From positions 1 through 64,000 of the forward strand of contig JAFUXN010000083.1 of assembly GCA_017477125.1 (NCBI GenBank): a stretch of DNA of 64,000 bases, read 5' to 3'. This DNA comes from Selenomonadaceae bacterium (GTDB lineage: Bacteria > Bacillota > Negativicutes > Selenomonadales > Selenomonadaceae). Under the pieces are notes generated by a model. The model was not told the DNA's origin. It saw nothing but the letters and a program-made list of their open reading frames with translations, and did not search any database. The position numbers and the translations under genes were made by a program. Positions 55,412-64,000 of this stretch are shown one piece after another (position 1 is the first letter of the stretch; each line of letters begins with the position of its first letter).

Positions 55412-56506
55412 TCAGTGGGCGCGGCGGAAGCGAGACATGAAGTCAGCCAACGCCTCTGCTCCCTCGAGCGGCATGGCGTTGTAGATCGAGGCGCGCATGC
55501 CACCAACCAAGCGATGACCCTTCACGCCGACCAGACCCTCATCGGCAGCCTCGACCGTAAATTGCTTCTCGAGTTCCTCCGTCGGCAGGCGGAACGTCAC
55601 ATTCATGAATGATCGACTGTTCGGCTCCGCATGTCCCCGATAGAAACCGTCCGACCCGTCGATCACATCGTAAAGCAGTTTCGCCTTCCGAGCATTGCGC
55701 TCCGCCATCGACGCCAGCCCGCCTTGCTCCATGATCCATCGCACGACCTTGCCGACCATGTAGATGCTCCACACCGGCGGAGTGTTGTACATCGAGTTTT
55801 TCTTGATGAATGTATCGTAGCGGAGCATCGTCGGTAAATCCGCGCGGATGTTCTCAACCATCGATCGCCGAACCACTACCACCACCACGCCCGCAGGTCC
55901 CAAATTCTTCTGAACGCCCGCGTAGATCAGATCGAACTTATTGAACGCCAACGGTCGGCTCAGCATGTCGCTCGACATGTCCGCGATCAACGGCACCGAT
56001 ACCTCGGGGATATAATGAAACTCCGTCCCGTAGATCGTGTTGTTATAGCAGATGTGAAGGTACGCCGCCGACGGATCGATCGACAGCTCATCTTGCGTCG
56101 GCACTCGACGGAAATTTTCTTCCTTGCTCGACGCCGCGATCGATCCCACGCCCAGCGTCGCCGCCTCCTTGTACGCGTTCGACGAGAACACTCCGCTCAA
56201 CACGTACGCGCCTTTGCGCTCGACCGTCGCGAAGTTCATCGGGATCATCGCGAACTGCAACGACGCTCCCCCTTGAATGAACAGCACATCATAATCGTCG
56301 CCCAACCCCATCAGCGTCAGGATGTCCGCTTTGATCCGATTGTGCAACCGATCGTACGTCGGCGACCGATGACTGATCTCCATCATCGACATGCCCGTGC
56401 CCTCGTAGTTGAGCAGTTCAGTCTGCGCCGATTTCAATACATCGAGCGGCAACGTCGCCGGTCCCGGTCCGAAGTTATATACTCGACCAAATTCAAATCG
56501 CTTCAA
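55412..56506 (-). CDS. serC: Phosphoserine aminotransferase
   Basis: SerC makes phosphoserine from phosphohydroxypyruvate, the step after SerA. The 364-aa PLP enzyme shows [45 protein letters not shown], the PLP lysine in [12 protein letters not shown], and the C-terminal [26 protein letters not shown] precedes ATG 56506. It is convergent with korC and divergent from copA. Confidence 0.95.
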   Translation of the reverse strand: MKRFEFGRVYNFGPGPATLPLDVLKSAQTELLNYEGTGMSMMEISHRSPTYDRLHNRIKADILTLMGLGDDYDVLFIQGGASLQFAMIPMNFATVERKGAYVLSGVFSSNAYKEAATLGVGSIAASSKEENFRRVPTQDELSIDPSAAYLHICYNNTIYGTEFHYIPEVSVPLIADMSSDMLSRPLAFNKFDLIYAGVQKNLGPAGVVVVVVRRSMVENIRADLPTMLRYDTFIKKNSMYNTPPVWSIYMVGKVVRWIMEQGGLASMAERNARKAKLLYDVIDGSDGFYRGHAEPNSRSFMNVTFRLPTEELEKQFTVEAADEGLVGVKGHRLVGGMRASIYNAMPLEGAEALADFMSRFRRAH

Positions 56507-56606
56507 TCATAAAACCTCCCTCGCGAATATTTTAGCGTCGACCGTCGCCTTTTGCAAGCGGCAGGATTTTTTTTGTCCTCAACGAAATCAAACGCGGGTG
56601 ATTCAA

Positions 56607-59156
56607 ATGAAGATCAGTTTCAATGTCACGGGTATGAGTTGTTCGGCGTGCTCGGCTCGCGTCGAAAAGGCGGTCGGCAAACTCGTCGGCGCCGATAACG
56701 TCAGCGTCAATCTCCTAACCAACTCCATGCAGGTCAACGTCGACGGCTCCATTTCAAACGATCAGATCATCAACGCCGTCGTCGATGCAGGATACGGCGC
56801 ATCGCTCAAAGCTCCCGCTCAATCGAAGACCGTCGAGCGATCCGCTCAACCGACCGTTGAGGACGAGATCGAATCAATGCGTCGGCGGCTGATGTGGTCG
56901 ATCGCTTTCCTGATCCCTACCGTCTACATCGCCATGCATTCGATGCTCGGGTTGCCGACTCCGCGCGGAATCGTCGAGACGTTTGACGGCGTCGAAAACG
57001 CGGTGACGTTTGCCTTCGCTCAATTCCTGCTCGTGCTGCCGATCATGTACCTCAACCGCAAGTATTACGTCAACGGCTTCACCAATCTGTTCCGCGGCGC
57101 GCCAAACATGGACAGCCTCGTCGGGCTCGGCTCGATGGCGGCGGCGGCGTTCGGAGCCTTCGCGCTGTTTCGGATCGGCTACGGGCTCGGACACGGTGAG
57201 CTTTCGATCGTCGAGGAGTACAGCCGCAATCTCTACTTCGAATCGGCGGGCATGATCGTCACGCTCATCACCGTCGGCAAATACCTCGAGGCTCGAGCCA
57301 AGGGCAAAACATCTGCCGCCGTCGAGAAATTACTAAAACTCGCGCCCAAGAAGGCGTCGGTCGTTCGCGACGGTCGAGAGCTCGAGATCGATGCCGCCGA
57401 TCTGATCGTCGGCGACGAGATCATCGTCAGACCCGGCGAGATCATTCCCGTCGACGGCACCATCATCAGCGGGCAGTCGAGCGTCAATGAGTCGGCGATC
57501 ACCGGCGAGCCGATCCCCGCGCCCAAATCCGTCGGCGACCGTTTGACCGGCGGCACTCTCAACGTCGACGGCTTACTTAAATTCAAAGCGTCGGCGGTCG
57601 GCTCCGATACCACGCTCAGCAAGATCATCGAGCTCGTTGAGGAGGCATCGGCATCGAAGGCGCCCATCGCCAAGCTCGCCGATAAAATCTCAGGCATCTT
57701 CGTCCCGACCGTCATCGTCATCGCGTTGAGCGCCGGAGCGATCTGGTTGGCAAGCGGCGCCACCGTCGAGTTTGCCTTCTCGATCGCCATTTCGATCCTG
57801 GTGATCAGTTGTCCTTGCGCGTTGGGGCTGGCGACGCCCGTTGCGATCATGGTCGGGACGGGCAAGGGCGCCGAGAACGGTATTTTAATAAAGTCGGGCG
57901 AAGCTCTCGAGACCGCGCATGCGATCGATGTGGTGGTGCTCGACAAGACGGGGACGATCACCGAGGGGCGTCCGCGCGTGACCGATGTGTTCACCGTTGA
58001 CAACATTTCGAGCGACGAGTTCATGTCGATCGCCGCGAGCCTCGAGCAGGGCAGCGAACACCCGTTGGCGAAAGCGATCACTGCGTTGACGCTCGACCGT
58101 CGAACCGTTGAGAACTTCAAAGCGATCTTCGGGCGGGGCGTCGAGGGAACGATCGGAGGGAAAAATTATTGCGCGGGCAGCCGAAAGTTCTTCGTTGAGA
58201 AAAATATCGGCGTCGGCACCGTCGATGAACTGATTGATAAGTTGTCGGCGGAGGGCAAGACGCCTTTGCTGTTCGCTTGCAACCGAAGGCTGATTGGATT
58301 GATGGCGGTCGCCGACGAGATCAAATCGACATCGAAGGCGGCGATCGATGAGCTCAAGGGCATGGGGATTGACACGGTGATGTTGACGGGCGATAATGAA
58401 CGGACGGCTCGAGCGGTCGCCGCGACGGTCGGCATCGATAAGGTGATCGCCGGCGTGCTCCCCGAAAACAAGTCGGCGGAGATCGAACGGTTACAATCGA
58501 GCGGGAGGCGCGTGGCGATGATCGGCGACGGCATAAACGACGCGCCCGCACTCATGAAATCCGATCTGGGCATTGCGATCGGAGCGGGCACCGACGTGGC
58601 GATCGAATCGGCAGACGCGGTGTTGATCAAAAACGATCTGCTTGACGCGGTCGGAGCGATCAAGTTGAGCCGCGCCGTCCTTCGGAACATCAAGCAGAAT
58701 TTGTTTTGGGCGTTCGCTTACAACGTCATTTGCATACCGTTGGCGGCGGGCGTGTTCTATCCTGCGTTCGGGCTCAAGCTGTCGCCGATGATAGGAGCGG
58801 CGGCGATGTCGATGTCGAGCGTGTGCGTGGTGCTCAATGCTCTGCGGTTGAGAATGTTTTCGATCGATCGGACGGTCGGCTCGGCGGTCGCGGTCGACGA
58901 GACAAGTATAAATTTCGGCTCGATAACGGGCGAGGAGGAGGAAATTCAAATGGCAACGACTACGTTGAAGATTGAGGGCATGATGTGCAAGCATTGCGTG
59001 AAGCACGTGCACGACGCGTTGGCGGCGATGGACGGAGTGACGGCGGTGGACGTGAGCCTCGAGAAGAACTCGGCGGAGGTGACGGCGGATCGAGAGATAT
59101 CGACCGAAGAGTTCTCAAAGGTGATCGCCGATGCCGGCTATGAGCTCGTAAGCTGA
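56607..59156 (+). CDS. copA: Cu+-exporting P-type ATPase with CopZ-like C-terminal domain
   Basis: An 849-aa P1B-type ATPase. An N-terminal heavy-metal domain (GMSCSAC, C12 and C15) precedes the transmembrane core with S401-CPC metal site (402-404), phosphorylation motif DKTGT starting at D446, and hinge GDGINDAP at 640-647. After the last helices a linker leads to a second heavy-metal domain with GMMCKHC (C794, C797). N- and C-terminal metal domains together are unusual. ATG 56607 follows a weak GGGTG. The segment before the last domain contains GAGGAGGAGG eight bases before an ATG, so CopZ may also be made alone. A terminator follows. Confidence 0.93.
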   Translation: MKISFNVTGMSCSACSARVEKAVGKLVGADNVSVNLLTNSMQVNVDGSISNDQIINAVVDAGYGASLKAPAQSKTVERSAQPTVEDEIESMRRRLMWSIAFLIPTVYIAMHSMLGLPTPRGIVETFDGVENAVTFAFAQFLLVLPIMYLNRKYYVNGFTNLFRGAPNMDSLVGLGSMAAAAFGAFALFRIGYGLGHGELSIVEEYSRNLYFESAGMIVTLITVGKYLEARAKGKTSAAVEKLLKLAPKKASVVRDGRELEIDAADLIVGDEIIVRPGEIIPVDGTIISGQSSVNESAITGEPIPAPKSVGDRLTGGTLNVDGLLKFKASAVGSDTTLSKIIELVEEASASKAPIAKLADKISGIFVPTVIVIALSAGAIWLASGATVEFAFSIAISILVISCPCALGLATPVAIMVGTGKGAENGILIKSGEALETAHAIDVVVLDKTGTITEGRPRVTDVFTVDNISSDEFMSIAASLEQGSEHPLAKAITALTLDRRTVENFKAIFGRGVEGTIGGKNYCAGSRKFFVEKNIGVGTVDELIDKLSAEGKTPLLFACNRRLIGLMAVADEIKSTSKAAIDELKGMGIDTVMLTGDNERTARAVAATVGIDKVIAGVLPENKSAEIERLQSSGRRVAMIGDGINDAPALMKSDLGIAIGAGTDVAIESADAVLIKNDLLDAVGAIKLSRAVLRNIKQNLFWAFAYNVICIPLAAGVFYPAFGLKLSPMIGAAAMSMSSVCVVLNALRLRMFSIDRTVGSAVAVDETSINFGSITGEEEEIQMATTTLKIEGMMCKHCVKHVHDALAAMDGVTAVDVSLEKNSAEVTADREISTEEFSKVIADAGYELVS
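58950..59156 (+). CDS. copZ: Possible separate CopZ copper chaperone from an internal start
   Basis: Within the copA frame, ATG 58950 (M782 of CopA) is preceded by a very strong AGGAGGAGG and starts a complete heavy-metal-associated domain of 68 aa ([20 protein letters not shown] with the GMMCKHC site, ending GYELVS). This is the full length of ordinary CopZ chaperones. It looks as if a copA-copZ gene pair lost the copA stop codon but kept the copZ ribosome binding site. Separate production is inferred from the RBS only. Confidence 0.5.
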   Translation: MATTTLKIEGMMCKHCVKHVHDALAAMDGVTAVDVSLEKNSAEVTADREISTEEFSKVIADAGYELVS

Positions 59157-59189
59157 TCACTCTCAAGAACATCGTCGACAAAAAAATTG

Positions 59190-59227
59190 GGAGCCGCCAC
59201 CCCCTCGCGGGGCAACGGCTCCTTTTT
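59190..59227 (+). terminator. Terminator after copA
   Basis: GGAGCCG and CGGCTCC enclose an inner CCCC/GGGG stem and are followed by TTTTT, 33 bp after the stop. Confidence 0.85.
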
Positions 59228-59252
59228 GAGTGTAAAAAAAATATTTCTGTTG

Positions 59253-60268
59253 TCAATAGGCGACTTCATGTTTGACGCGGTCATGCTCCTCCGACCGCTT
59301 GGAGTTGTTCCATGAATTGATATCTCCGGTGAGATACACCTGTCAGTGGACTGTTTCTTGCTCCGTAGAGCGAGCGTGTTCAGTCTCTGCATTCAAGTAG
59401 ATCACATCAAAATCCAATATCCTCGAGCGATGTTTTCTAAGTCGAGCTCGCATTGATTCAGCCGCCCGACCGCAATGATCCGCAAGGTATCTCGCCGCCG
59501 CCTTCGTCGACTCAAACACCATCTCCACGCCGCCGCCAACGAGCTTCACTGCCTTCATTCGTTCGCGACGAGCCGCCTCGAGATTCTTCGAGCCGCGAGC
59601 AGATATGTTTGTGTGGTCGCGATTCTTCATCTGCTCGCTCTTGGTCACGTATCGAAGGTTCCGATAGTCGTTGTTGTGAGAATTTCTGTCGCGATGATCA
59701 ACCTCATATCCGTCCGGCTTATCGCCAAGCCAGCATTCGGCAACAACGTGAGCAATCGAAACGCGTTTGACCTTGCCTTTGAGGTTCACCCAAGTAAAGT
59801 AGTAGCCGACGCTCGAATGATGCATGTCCAAGACGATGCGGCTTTGCTTTTTAGACTTCACATTTCTGAAGATGGTACCGTTACTGTTGACCTCATAGAG
59901 GAATTGCAATGATTTGATCTTCCTGAACTCAAGATTTGAGCCTTCACTCATCCCTTGATACCCTCCCGATTATTATTTTACTTCTGCGCCGCGTCGGCGG
60001 CACCGGTCGAGAGAACTCCGTCAAAACGGATTTACGCTACTTTGCGGGCATCTCTACCCGTTATGCGTCTGATGCGTTCAAACTTCGGTCCGCGCAACTC
60101 GTAATTCAGATCGATCTTGCCGTCCGCGCACCCGACCACCTCAATCTTCTTGAGCGGCTCCGTCGTCCGCTCCCGTACGTAATCGACATAGTGTTGAGTC
60201 TCTTGCTCCGTCACGTCCTCGAGCCCGATCACCACTACCTCGACGCCGTCTACCACCCTGCCATTCAT
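59253..60268 (-). CDS. NrdD-like small protein gene, split by a group I intron
   Basis: Exon 1 (60268-60056) codes MNGRVVDGVEVVVIGLED to FERIRRITG; exon 2 (59336-59253) codes YLTGDINSWNNSKRSEEHDRVKHEVAY and a stop. Joined, they give 98 aa with the FERIRRITGYL...NxxKRxEEHDRVKH pattern of the small proteins annotated as anaerobic ribonucleoside-triphosphate reductase (NrdD C-terminal-like). Unspliced, exon 1 runs seven codons into the intron and stops. The third of three tandem ATGs (60268) is best spaced from AAGGGAG. It lies 57 bp downstream of prfA. Its biochemical role is unclear. The match of both halves, in register, to one family is the main support. Confidence 0.8.
59337..60055 (-). mobile_element. 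Group I intron with HNH endonuclease gene
   Basis: A 719-bp insert. The 5' exon ends CGGGT and pairs with GCCCG (60049-60045), giving P1 with the required U-G pair at the splice site. The adjoining GAGAT (60054-60050) pairs with ATCTC of exon 2 (59335-59331), giving P10. TCCG/CGGA (60030-60017) forms P2. GTTC (60016-60013) pairs with GAAC for P3. The R-like GCAGAGACTGAACAC (59390-59376) and S-like AAGAAACAGTCC contain P7, GACTG (59385-59381) with CAGTC (59353-59349). GCTC-TACG-GAGC (59371-59360) is P8. The last intron base is G. Elements were read by eye and not folded by computer. Confidence 0.85.
59343..59951 (-). CDS. HNH homing endonuclease of the group I intron
   Basis: The 202-aa protein has an N-terminal NUMOD4-like part (FLYEVNSNGTIFRNVKSKKQ), an HNH nuclease centre (VDHRDRNSHNNDYRNLRYVT, then SEQMKNR), and a C-terminal NUMOD-type DNA-binding helix region (MVFESTKAAARYLADHCG). 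Such enzymes cut intron-less alleles and cause intron homing. The 3' end of the gene overlaps the catalytic core of the intron (P7-P8), and its stop lies six bases before the 3' splice site. The start at 59951 is preceded by GGGAGGGTATCAAGGG. It is the only obvious mobility gene in the window. Confidence 0.88.
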   Translation of the reverse strand: MSEGSNLEFRKIKSLQFLYEVNSNGTIFRNVKSKKQSRIVLDMHHSSVGYYFTWVNLKGKVKRVSIAHVVAECWLGDKPDGYEVDHRDRNSHNNDYRNLRYVTKSEQMKNRDHTNISARGSKNLEAARRERMKAVKLVGGGVEMVFESTKAAARYLADHCGRAAESMRARLRKHRSRILDFDVIYLNAETEHARSTEQETVH

Positions 60269-60325
60269 CATCATCACTCCCTTCGAACGGCGAAATTCTA
60301 TCATGACTCGCCCCGCATTTTCAAA

Positions 60326-61396
60326 TCAGCCGTTGACTGCCGACAACCTCTTAGACTGATCTGCAGTGATCAGCGCCGATATTATTTCGTCGATCTCGCC
60401 GTTTAAGATCGCATCGATTTTGTGTAACGTGAGACCGATTCGATGATCCGTCACTCGCCCTTGCGGGAAGTTGTATGTCCTGATCCGCTCCGATCGATCG
60501 CCCGACCCGACTTGGTTCTTCCGATCCGCCGCGATCGCATCAGACTGCTCGCGCCTCGCTTGATCCAACACGCGCGCGCGCAGGACTTTCATCGCCTTCT
60601 CCTTGTTCTTGAGCTGCGACTTCTCGTCTTGGCATTGAACGACGATCCCCGTCGGCAAATGCGTGATCCTTATCGCCGTCTCCGTCCTGTTGACGTACTG
60701 CCCGCCCGCTCCCGACGCGCAATACGTGTCGATCCTCAAGTCGTTCGGATTGATCTCAACGTCGACCTCTTCAGCCTCGGGCAACACCGCCACCGTCACC
60801 GCCGACGTGTGGATTCGACCGCCCGACTCCGTCACCGGTATGCGCTGCACTCGATGCGTCCCGCTCTCATACTTCAATCGACTGTACGCGCCCGCGCCCT
60901 CGACCGTGAACGATATCTCCTTGAAGCCGCCGATGCTCGTCGGGCTCGCCTCAACGATGTCCGTCCGCCAGCCCTGCCGATCCGCATATCGAGTGTACAT
61001 GCGAAAGAGATCGCCCGCAAACAGCGCCGCCTCCTCGCCGCCCACGCCTCCTCTGATCTCAACGATCACATTGCGCTCATCGTTGGGGTCCTTCGGCAGC
61101 AGCAGGATCGGAAACTCCCGCTCAAGCTCGTCGCGTTCTCGTCGAAGTTCCGACAACTCATTGCCGATCATCGAATGCAGATCGTCATCGTCCGCCTCCT
61201 CGAGCAGCAATCGATCTTCCTCGATGTCGGCAACGATCCGCTTGTACGATTGAAACTTCGAAACGATCGGCTCGAGCGACGAGTGTTCGCGATTGATTTT
61301 GGTGAAGCGCTCGACGTCGGCGATCACCGACGGGTCGCCCAACATCGATTCGAGCTCCAAATATCTGTCCTCGATCGATTGCAGTTTATCGACCAA
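60326..61396 (-). CDS. prfA: Peptide chain release factor 1
   Basis: RF1 ends translation at UAA and UAG. The 356-aa protein has the GGQ catalytic motif in [20 protein letters not shown] (about residue 230), the codon-recognition region with [17 protein letters not shown], and [17 protein letters not shown] at the C terminus. The start appears to be TTG 61396, six bases from the sufU stop. Downstream lies the intron-split gene. Length and motifs are standard. Confidence 0.95.
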   Translation of the reverse strand: MVDKLQSIEDRYLELESMLGDPSVIADVERFTKINREHSSLEPIVSKFQSYKRIVADIEEDRLLLEEADDDDLHSMIGNELSELRRERDELEREFPILLLPKDPNDERNVIVEIRGGVGGEEAALFAGDLFRMYTRYADRQGWRTDIVEASPTSIGGFKEISFTVEGAGAYSRLKYESGTHRVQRIPVTESGGRIHTSAVTVAVLPEAEEVDVEINPNDLRIDTYCASGAGGQYVNRTETAIRITHLPTGIVVQCQDEKSQLKNKEKAMKVLRARVLDQARREQSDAIAADRKNQVGSGDRSERIRTYNFPQGRVTDHRIGLTLHKIDAILNGEIDEIISALITADQSKRLSAVNG

Positions 61397-61402
61397 TGCC
61401 GC

Positions 61403-61831
61403 TCACCTCTCGATCGACGTCAACAACGTGTGCCAAGCCAGCGTAGCGCACTTCACTCGCGCCGGCATCGTCGAGATGTTTTTGAGCGTCGCCGCCTCGT
61501 CGAGCTCCGCCTCCAACAGATCGTCGTCGGTCACCTTGCCCTTGATCATGTCGATGAACAATGTCGCCAGCCGTTTCGCGTCGTCGACCTCGCGCCCTTT
61601 GAGCAACTCGATCATCATGTCGGTCGACGCTTGGCTGATCGCGCAACCCGCTCCGTTGAACGCCGCATCGATGATCTTCCCGTCGGCAACCTCGAGCTCG
61701 AGCGTGATCTCGTCGCCGCAACTCGGATTGTGCCCGCGCTCAACGCTCGTCGCATGCTCCAAATGCCGACGATTATCCGTCGAACGGGAGTGCTCGGCAA
61801 TGAGCTCGGTGTAAATGTTTTCAAGGGTCAA
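61403..61831 (-). CDS. sufU: Fe-S cluster assembly protein SufU
   Basis: The 142-aa product is an IscU-like zinc/iron-sulfur protein that accepts sulfur from SufS. The three conserved cysteines are seen in NPSCGDEI, GAGCAISQAS and VKCATLAWHTL. I take TTG 61831 as start (TLENIYTELIAEHSRS), with GGAAGGTG upstream, overlapping sufS by 11 bp. The insertion between the second and third cysteine is of SufU type rather than IscU. Paired with sufS, it forms the minimal SufSU machine. Confidence 0.9.
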   Translation of the reverse strand: MTLENIYTELIAEHSRSTDNRRHLEHATSVERGHNPSCGDEITLELEVADGKIIDAAFNGAGCAISQASTDMMIELLKGREVDDAKRLATLFIDMIKGKVTDDDLLEAELDEAATLKNISTMPARVKCATLAWHTLLTSIER

Positions 61832-63056
61832 GGCGCAACACCTTCCTAACTTTCTTGAGCGCGTCGACCAGTCGATCAATGTCGTCGGTCGTGTTGTAAA
61901 AATAAAAGCTCGCTCGACACGTCGCCGTCTGCTTGAGATATTTCGTCAACGGTTGAGCGCAATGATGCCCCGCGCGGATCGCCACGCCCTCGAGATCCAA
62001 AATGGTCGACACGTCATGCGGGTGCACGTCCCGAACGTTGAACGCGATGATGCCCGTCTTGCGATCGAGCACCGATTGATCGCAACCGTAGAGCTCGATG
62101 AAGGGCAGTTCTCTCAAACGCGGCAACGCATAATCGAGCAGTTGACGTTCAATCGATTCGATCCGATCAAAGCCGACGGTCTCAATGTAATCGATGGCGG
62201 CGGTCAAGCCCGCGGCGCCCCCGACATTTTGAGTGCCCGCCTCGAATTTTTGAGGCAACTCGGCATAAGTGGTCGACTGCTCCTCAACGTACTCAATCAT
62301 ATCGCCGCCCGACAGGAACGGAGGCATGGCGTCAAGCAATCGCTCGCGACCGTAGAGCACGCCGATACCCATGGGGCTGAGCATCTTATGACCGCTGAAC
62401 GCAAAGAAATCGGCGTCGAGCGCCCGAACGTCGACGGGAATATGCGGCGTCGATTGAGCGCCGTCGACAACGATCACCGCGCCGACCGCATGAGCTTTGT
62501 CGGCGATCGCTCTGACGTCGTTCTTGAGCCCCAGGACGTTCGAAACGTGAGTGACCGCGACGATTTTGGTTCGATCGGAAATCTTTTGATCGATGTCGGA
62601 ATCATTGAGAGTGCCGTCGGCGTTGAGGTAAATGTATTTGAGATTGGCGCCGACCGATTGAGCAACGCGCTGCCACGGAACCAAATTGCTGTGGTGTTCG
62701 CTGACGGTGATAACAATGTCGTCGCCGCTCTTGACGTTGGTCAAGCCGTAGGAGTAAGCGACGAGGTTGAGCGACTCGGTGGCGTTCTTGGTGAAAATGA
62801 TCTCGGCGGGCGACGGCGCGTTGATGAATTTGGCGACGCGCGCGCGAGCGGTCTCATAGATGTCGGTGGCGCGGATTGAAAGTTGGTAAGCGCCGCGATG
62901 AGGATTGGCATTGCAGCCGCCGTAGTAGCCGCAGATCGATCGCACAACGGACTCGGGCTTTTGGGTGGTGGCGCTGTTGTCGAGGTAGACGATGGGCTTA
63001 CCGTTCATCGTCCGATTGAGGATCGGGAAGTCGCGCAGAAAATTTTTATCGGTCAT
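61821..63056 (-). CDS. sufS: Cysteine desulfurase SufS
   Basis: SufS takes sulfur from cysteine with PLP and passes it to SufU. The 411-aa protein has YLDNSATTQKP, NPHRGAYQLS, TKNATESLNLVAYS, VSEHHSNLVPWQ, the PLP lysine in AFSGHKMLSPMGIGVLYG, and the catalytic cysteine in IRAGHHCAQPL. It begins 3 bp after the GT9 gene and overlaps sufU by 11 bp, so GT9-sufS-sufU-prfA probably share a transcript. Confidence 0.95.
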   Translation of the reverse strand: MTDKNFLRDFPILNRTMNGKPIVYLDNSATTQKPESVVRSICGYYGGCNANPHRGAYQLSIRATDIYETARARVAKFINAPSPAEIIFTKNATESLNLVAYSYGLTNVKSGDDIVITVSEHHSNLVPWQRVAQSVGANLKYIYLNADGTLNDSDIDQKISDRTKIVAVTHVSNVLGLKNDVRAIADKAHAVGAVIVVDGAQSTPHIPVDVRALDADFFAFSGHKMLSPMGIGVLYGRERLLDAMPPFLSGGDMIEYVEEQSTTYAELPQKFEAGTQNVGGAAGLTAAIDYIETVGFDRIESIERQLLDYALPRLRELPFIELYGCDQSVLDRKTGIIAFNVRDVHPHDVSTILDLEGVAIRAGHHCAQPLTKYLKQTATCRASFYFYNTTDDIDRLVDALKKVRKVLRLDP

Positions 63057-63059
63057 CGA

Positions 63060-64000
63060 TCAAACTCCTTTGAGGAAAATATTTTTGACGGCGTCGACGA
63101 CGGTCTCAACGTCGATCTGATTGATGCAATGGGCGAACGGTTTCGAGCAATGCCCGACGCAATCGTCGAGCGCATGGTCGGGCTGAAGGATCACATGCCC
63201 TTCGCCGAACGGACGAGTGCGAGACGCGCCGTCGATGAAATTACGATCGCCGTCGGAGGGAACATTATTAATCTCGACGCACCTCATGCCGCAGGTCGCC
63301 GCCAGATGCATGGCGCCGGTGTTATTGCCGACGTAAATCGACGCTCGAAAGCAGAGTGCCGCCGATTGTCTCAACGTCAAGCGGTCGGTGAGATCGATCG
63401 TCGTTCCGCGCGGAGTGTGCTCGACGATGTGAGCGGCAATTTGAGAAGCGTCGCGCCCGCCGACGATCACAAAGCGCAGATCGTCCCGCCAATCATGCAA
63501 TCGATTGACCAGCGCCGCGAAACTTTCTCGAGCCCAAATGCGATGCGGAGCGGTCGCCGACACGCCGAGGACGATCAATTTACAATCGCCGTCGATGTGA
63601 TCTCTCAACAGTCGATCGATCGTCGAATGATCTTCCGTCGACACAAACAGTTGAGGCTGACGGTCGACAACGAGATCGCCGATCCGATCGAGCATCACCA
63701 ACCCGCGCTCAACCTCATGTCGGAGCGAACGATCGTCAACGGCGTCGGTCAAGAGCAGATCAAAATTTTTATTGGAGCGCGCCTTATTGTCGTTGACACG
63801 TTCGGAATAAGCGATGCGACGGGCGGCACGGCTGAAGAAGAGCAGAAATGTCGCGCCGTAAAGATCGACGTCCCAAGTCGGCAGGAGCGCGGCATCGAAA
63901 GCGTTGATGTTGAGCTCGTCAAGAATGTCGTCGACAAACTTTCGAGCGTTGAGCATGCGGGCGCGCAGGGTGCCGACGTTCCTCTTCCAATCGAAAGGCT
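63060..64000 (-). CDS. GT9-family glycosyltransferase (heptosyltransferase-like), 5' end outside the window
   Basis: The frame is open from 63060 to the edge at 64000 without a stop, so the true start lies beyond the window; an internal ATG at 63956 is unlikely to be it. The visible 313 residues hold the family signatures SRAARRIAYSERV, LIVLGVSATAPHRIWARESF, LRFVIVGGRDASQIA, LTLRQSAALCFRASIYVGNN and TGAMHLAATCGMRCVEI. GT9 enzymes add heptose or related sugars to LPS core, fitting a diderm cell and the GmhA-like gene at 48150. The C-terminal part holds several cysteines (CVGHCSKPFAHC), which is less usual. Confidence 0.88.
   Translation of the reverse strand, partial: PFDWKRNVGTLRARMLNARKFVDDILDELNINAFDAALLPTWDVDLYGATFLLFFSRAARRIAYSERVNDNKARSNKNFDLLLTDAVDDRSLRHEVERGLVMLDRIGDLVVDRQPQLFVSTEDHSTIDRLLRDHIDGDCKLIVLGVSATAPHRIWARESFAALVNRLHDWRDDLRFVIVGGRDASQIAAHIVEHTPRGTTIDLTDRLTLRQSAALCFRASIYVGNNTGAMHLAATCGMRCVEINNVPSDGDRNFIDGASRTRPFGEGHVILQPDHALDDCVGHCSKPFAHCINQIDVETVVDAVKNIFLKGV

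Noticed and set aside
59138-59392. An 84-codon frame over exon 2 of the split gene
   Set aside because: It is out of phase with the conserved exon 2 reading (YLTGDINSWN) and crosses the copA terminator.

Overview
The window looks like chromosome of an anaerobic, flagellated, LPS-bearing diderm Firmicute, most likely Negativicutes/Selenomonadales. This is inferred from the combination of FlhG/CheB/CheA, a GmhA-like SIS protein and a GT9 glycosyltransferase (LPS genes), a four-subunit 2-oxoacid:ferredoxin oxidoreductase, beta and gamma subunits of a Na+-pumping decarboxylase, and an eight-gene F-ATPase operon preceded by atpI. No rRNA or tRNA gene was recognised. Both ends cut genes: cheA on the left and a GT9 gene on the right.

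Layout. 1-3762: chemotaxis and flagellar genes (cheA, cheB, flhG). 4183-7477: metF, a membrane-fused spermidine-synthase-like gene, and a prokaryotic viperin homologue. 7550-12846: a decaying block with a truncated Lgt-like gene, two frameshifted lipoproteins and a frameshifted RTX-like repeat protein. 12971-21475: a defence-like block (DUF1156 methyltransferase, MntA/HepT toxin-antitoxin pair, HEPN-DUF499 ATPase, RelE-like pair, an unknown duplicated protein, a secreted cupin). 21587-28370: the atpIBEFHAGDC operon. 28468-32436: a UPF0261/TIM-barrel pair with an AraC-fused TIM-barrel regulator, and comEA. 32922-37118: serA, small hypothetical genes and decarboxylase beta/gamma genes. 37341-41923: a four-gene Hsp70-like operon. 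41970-49314: mtaD, ahcY, speE, a SIR2-like gene, and a SIS gene with a duplicated C-terminal domain. 49398-55339: trpB and the kor operon, interrupted by a phase-variable FkbM methyltransferase. 55412-64000: serC, a copA-copZ fusion, a NrdD-like small gene split by a group I intron with an HNH endonuclease, prfA, sufU, sufS and GT9.

Functional links. metF, serA, serC, ahcY, mtaD and speE form a one-carbon/SAM/polyamine theme. Three of them (metF, serA, ahcY) are directly followed by arrays of the same palindromic repeat. The accessory genes (viperin, DUF1156/DUF499 with HepT/MntA, SIR2-like, Hsp70-like) make the window rich in candidate antiviral functions.

The strongest unexpected signals are: (1) a group I intron whose splice sites, P1, P10, P3, P7 and P8 can be read directly; (2) a G10 tract that leaves an FkbM methyltransferase gene out of frame inside the kor operon; (3) the DUF1156-MntA-HepT-DUF499 operon; (4) the Hsp70-like operon with a compositionally foreign Cys-rich segment; (5) a 10-bp palindrome, TCCGCGCGGA, present 15 times by eye.
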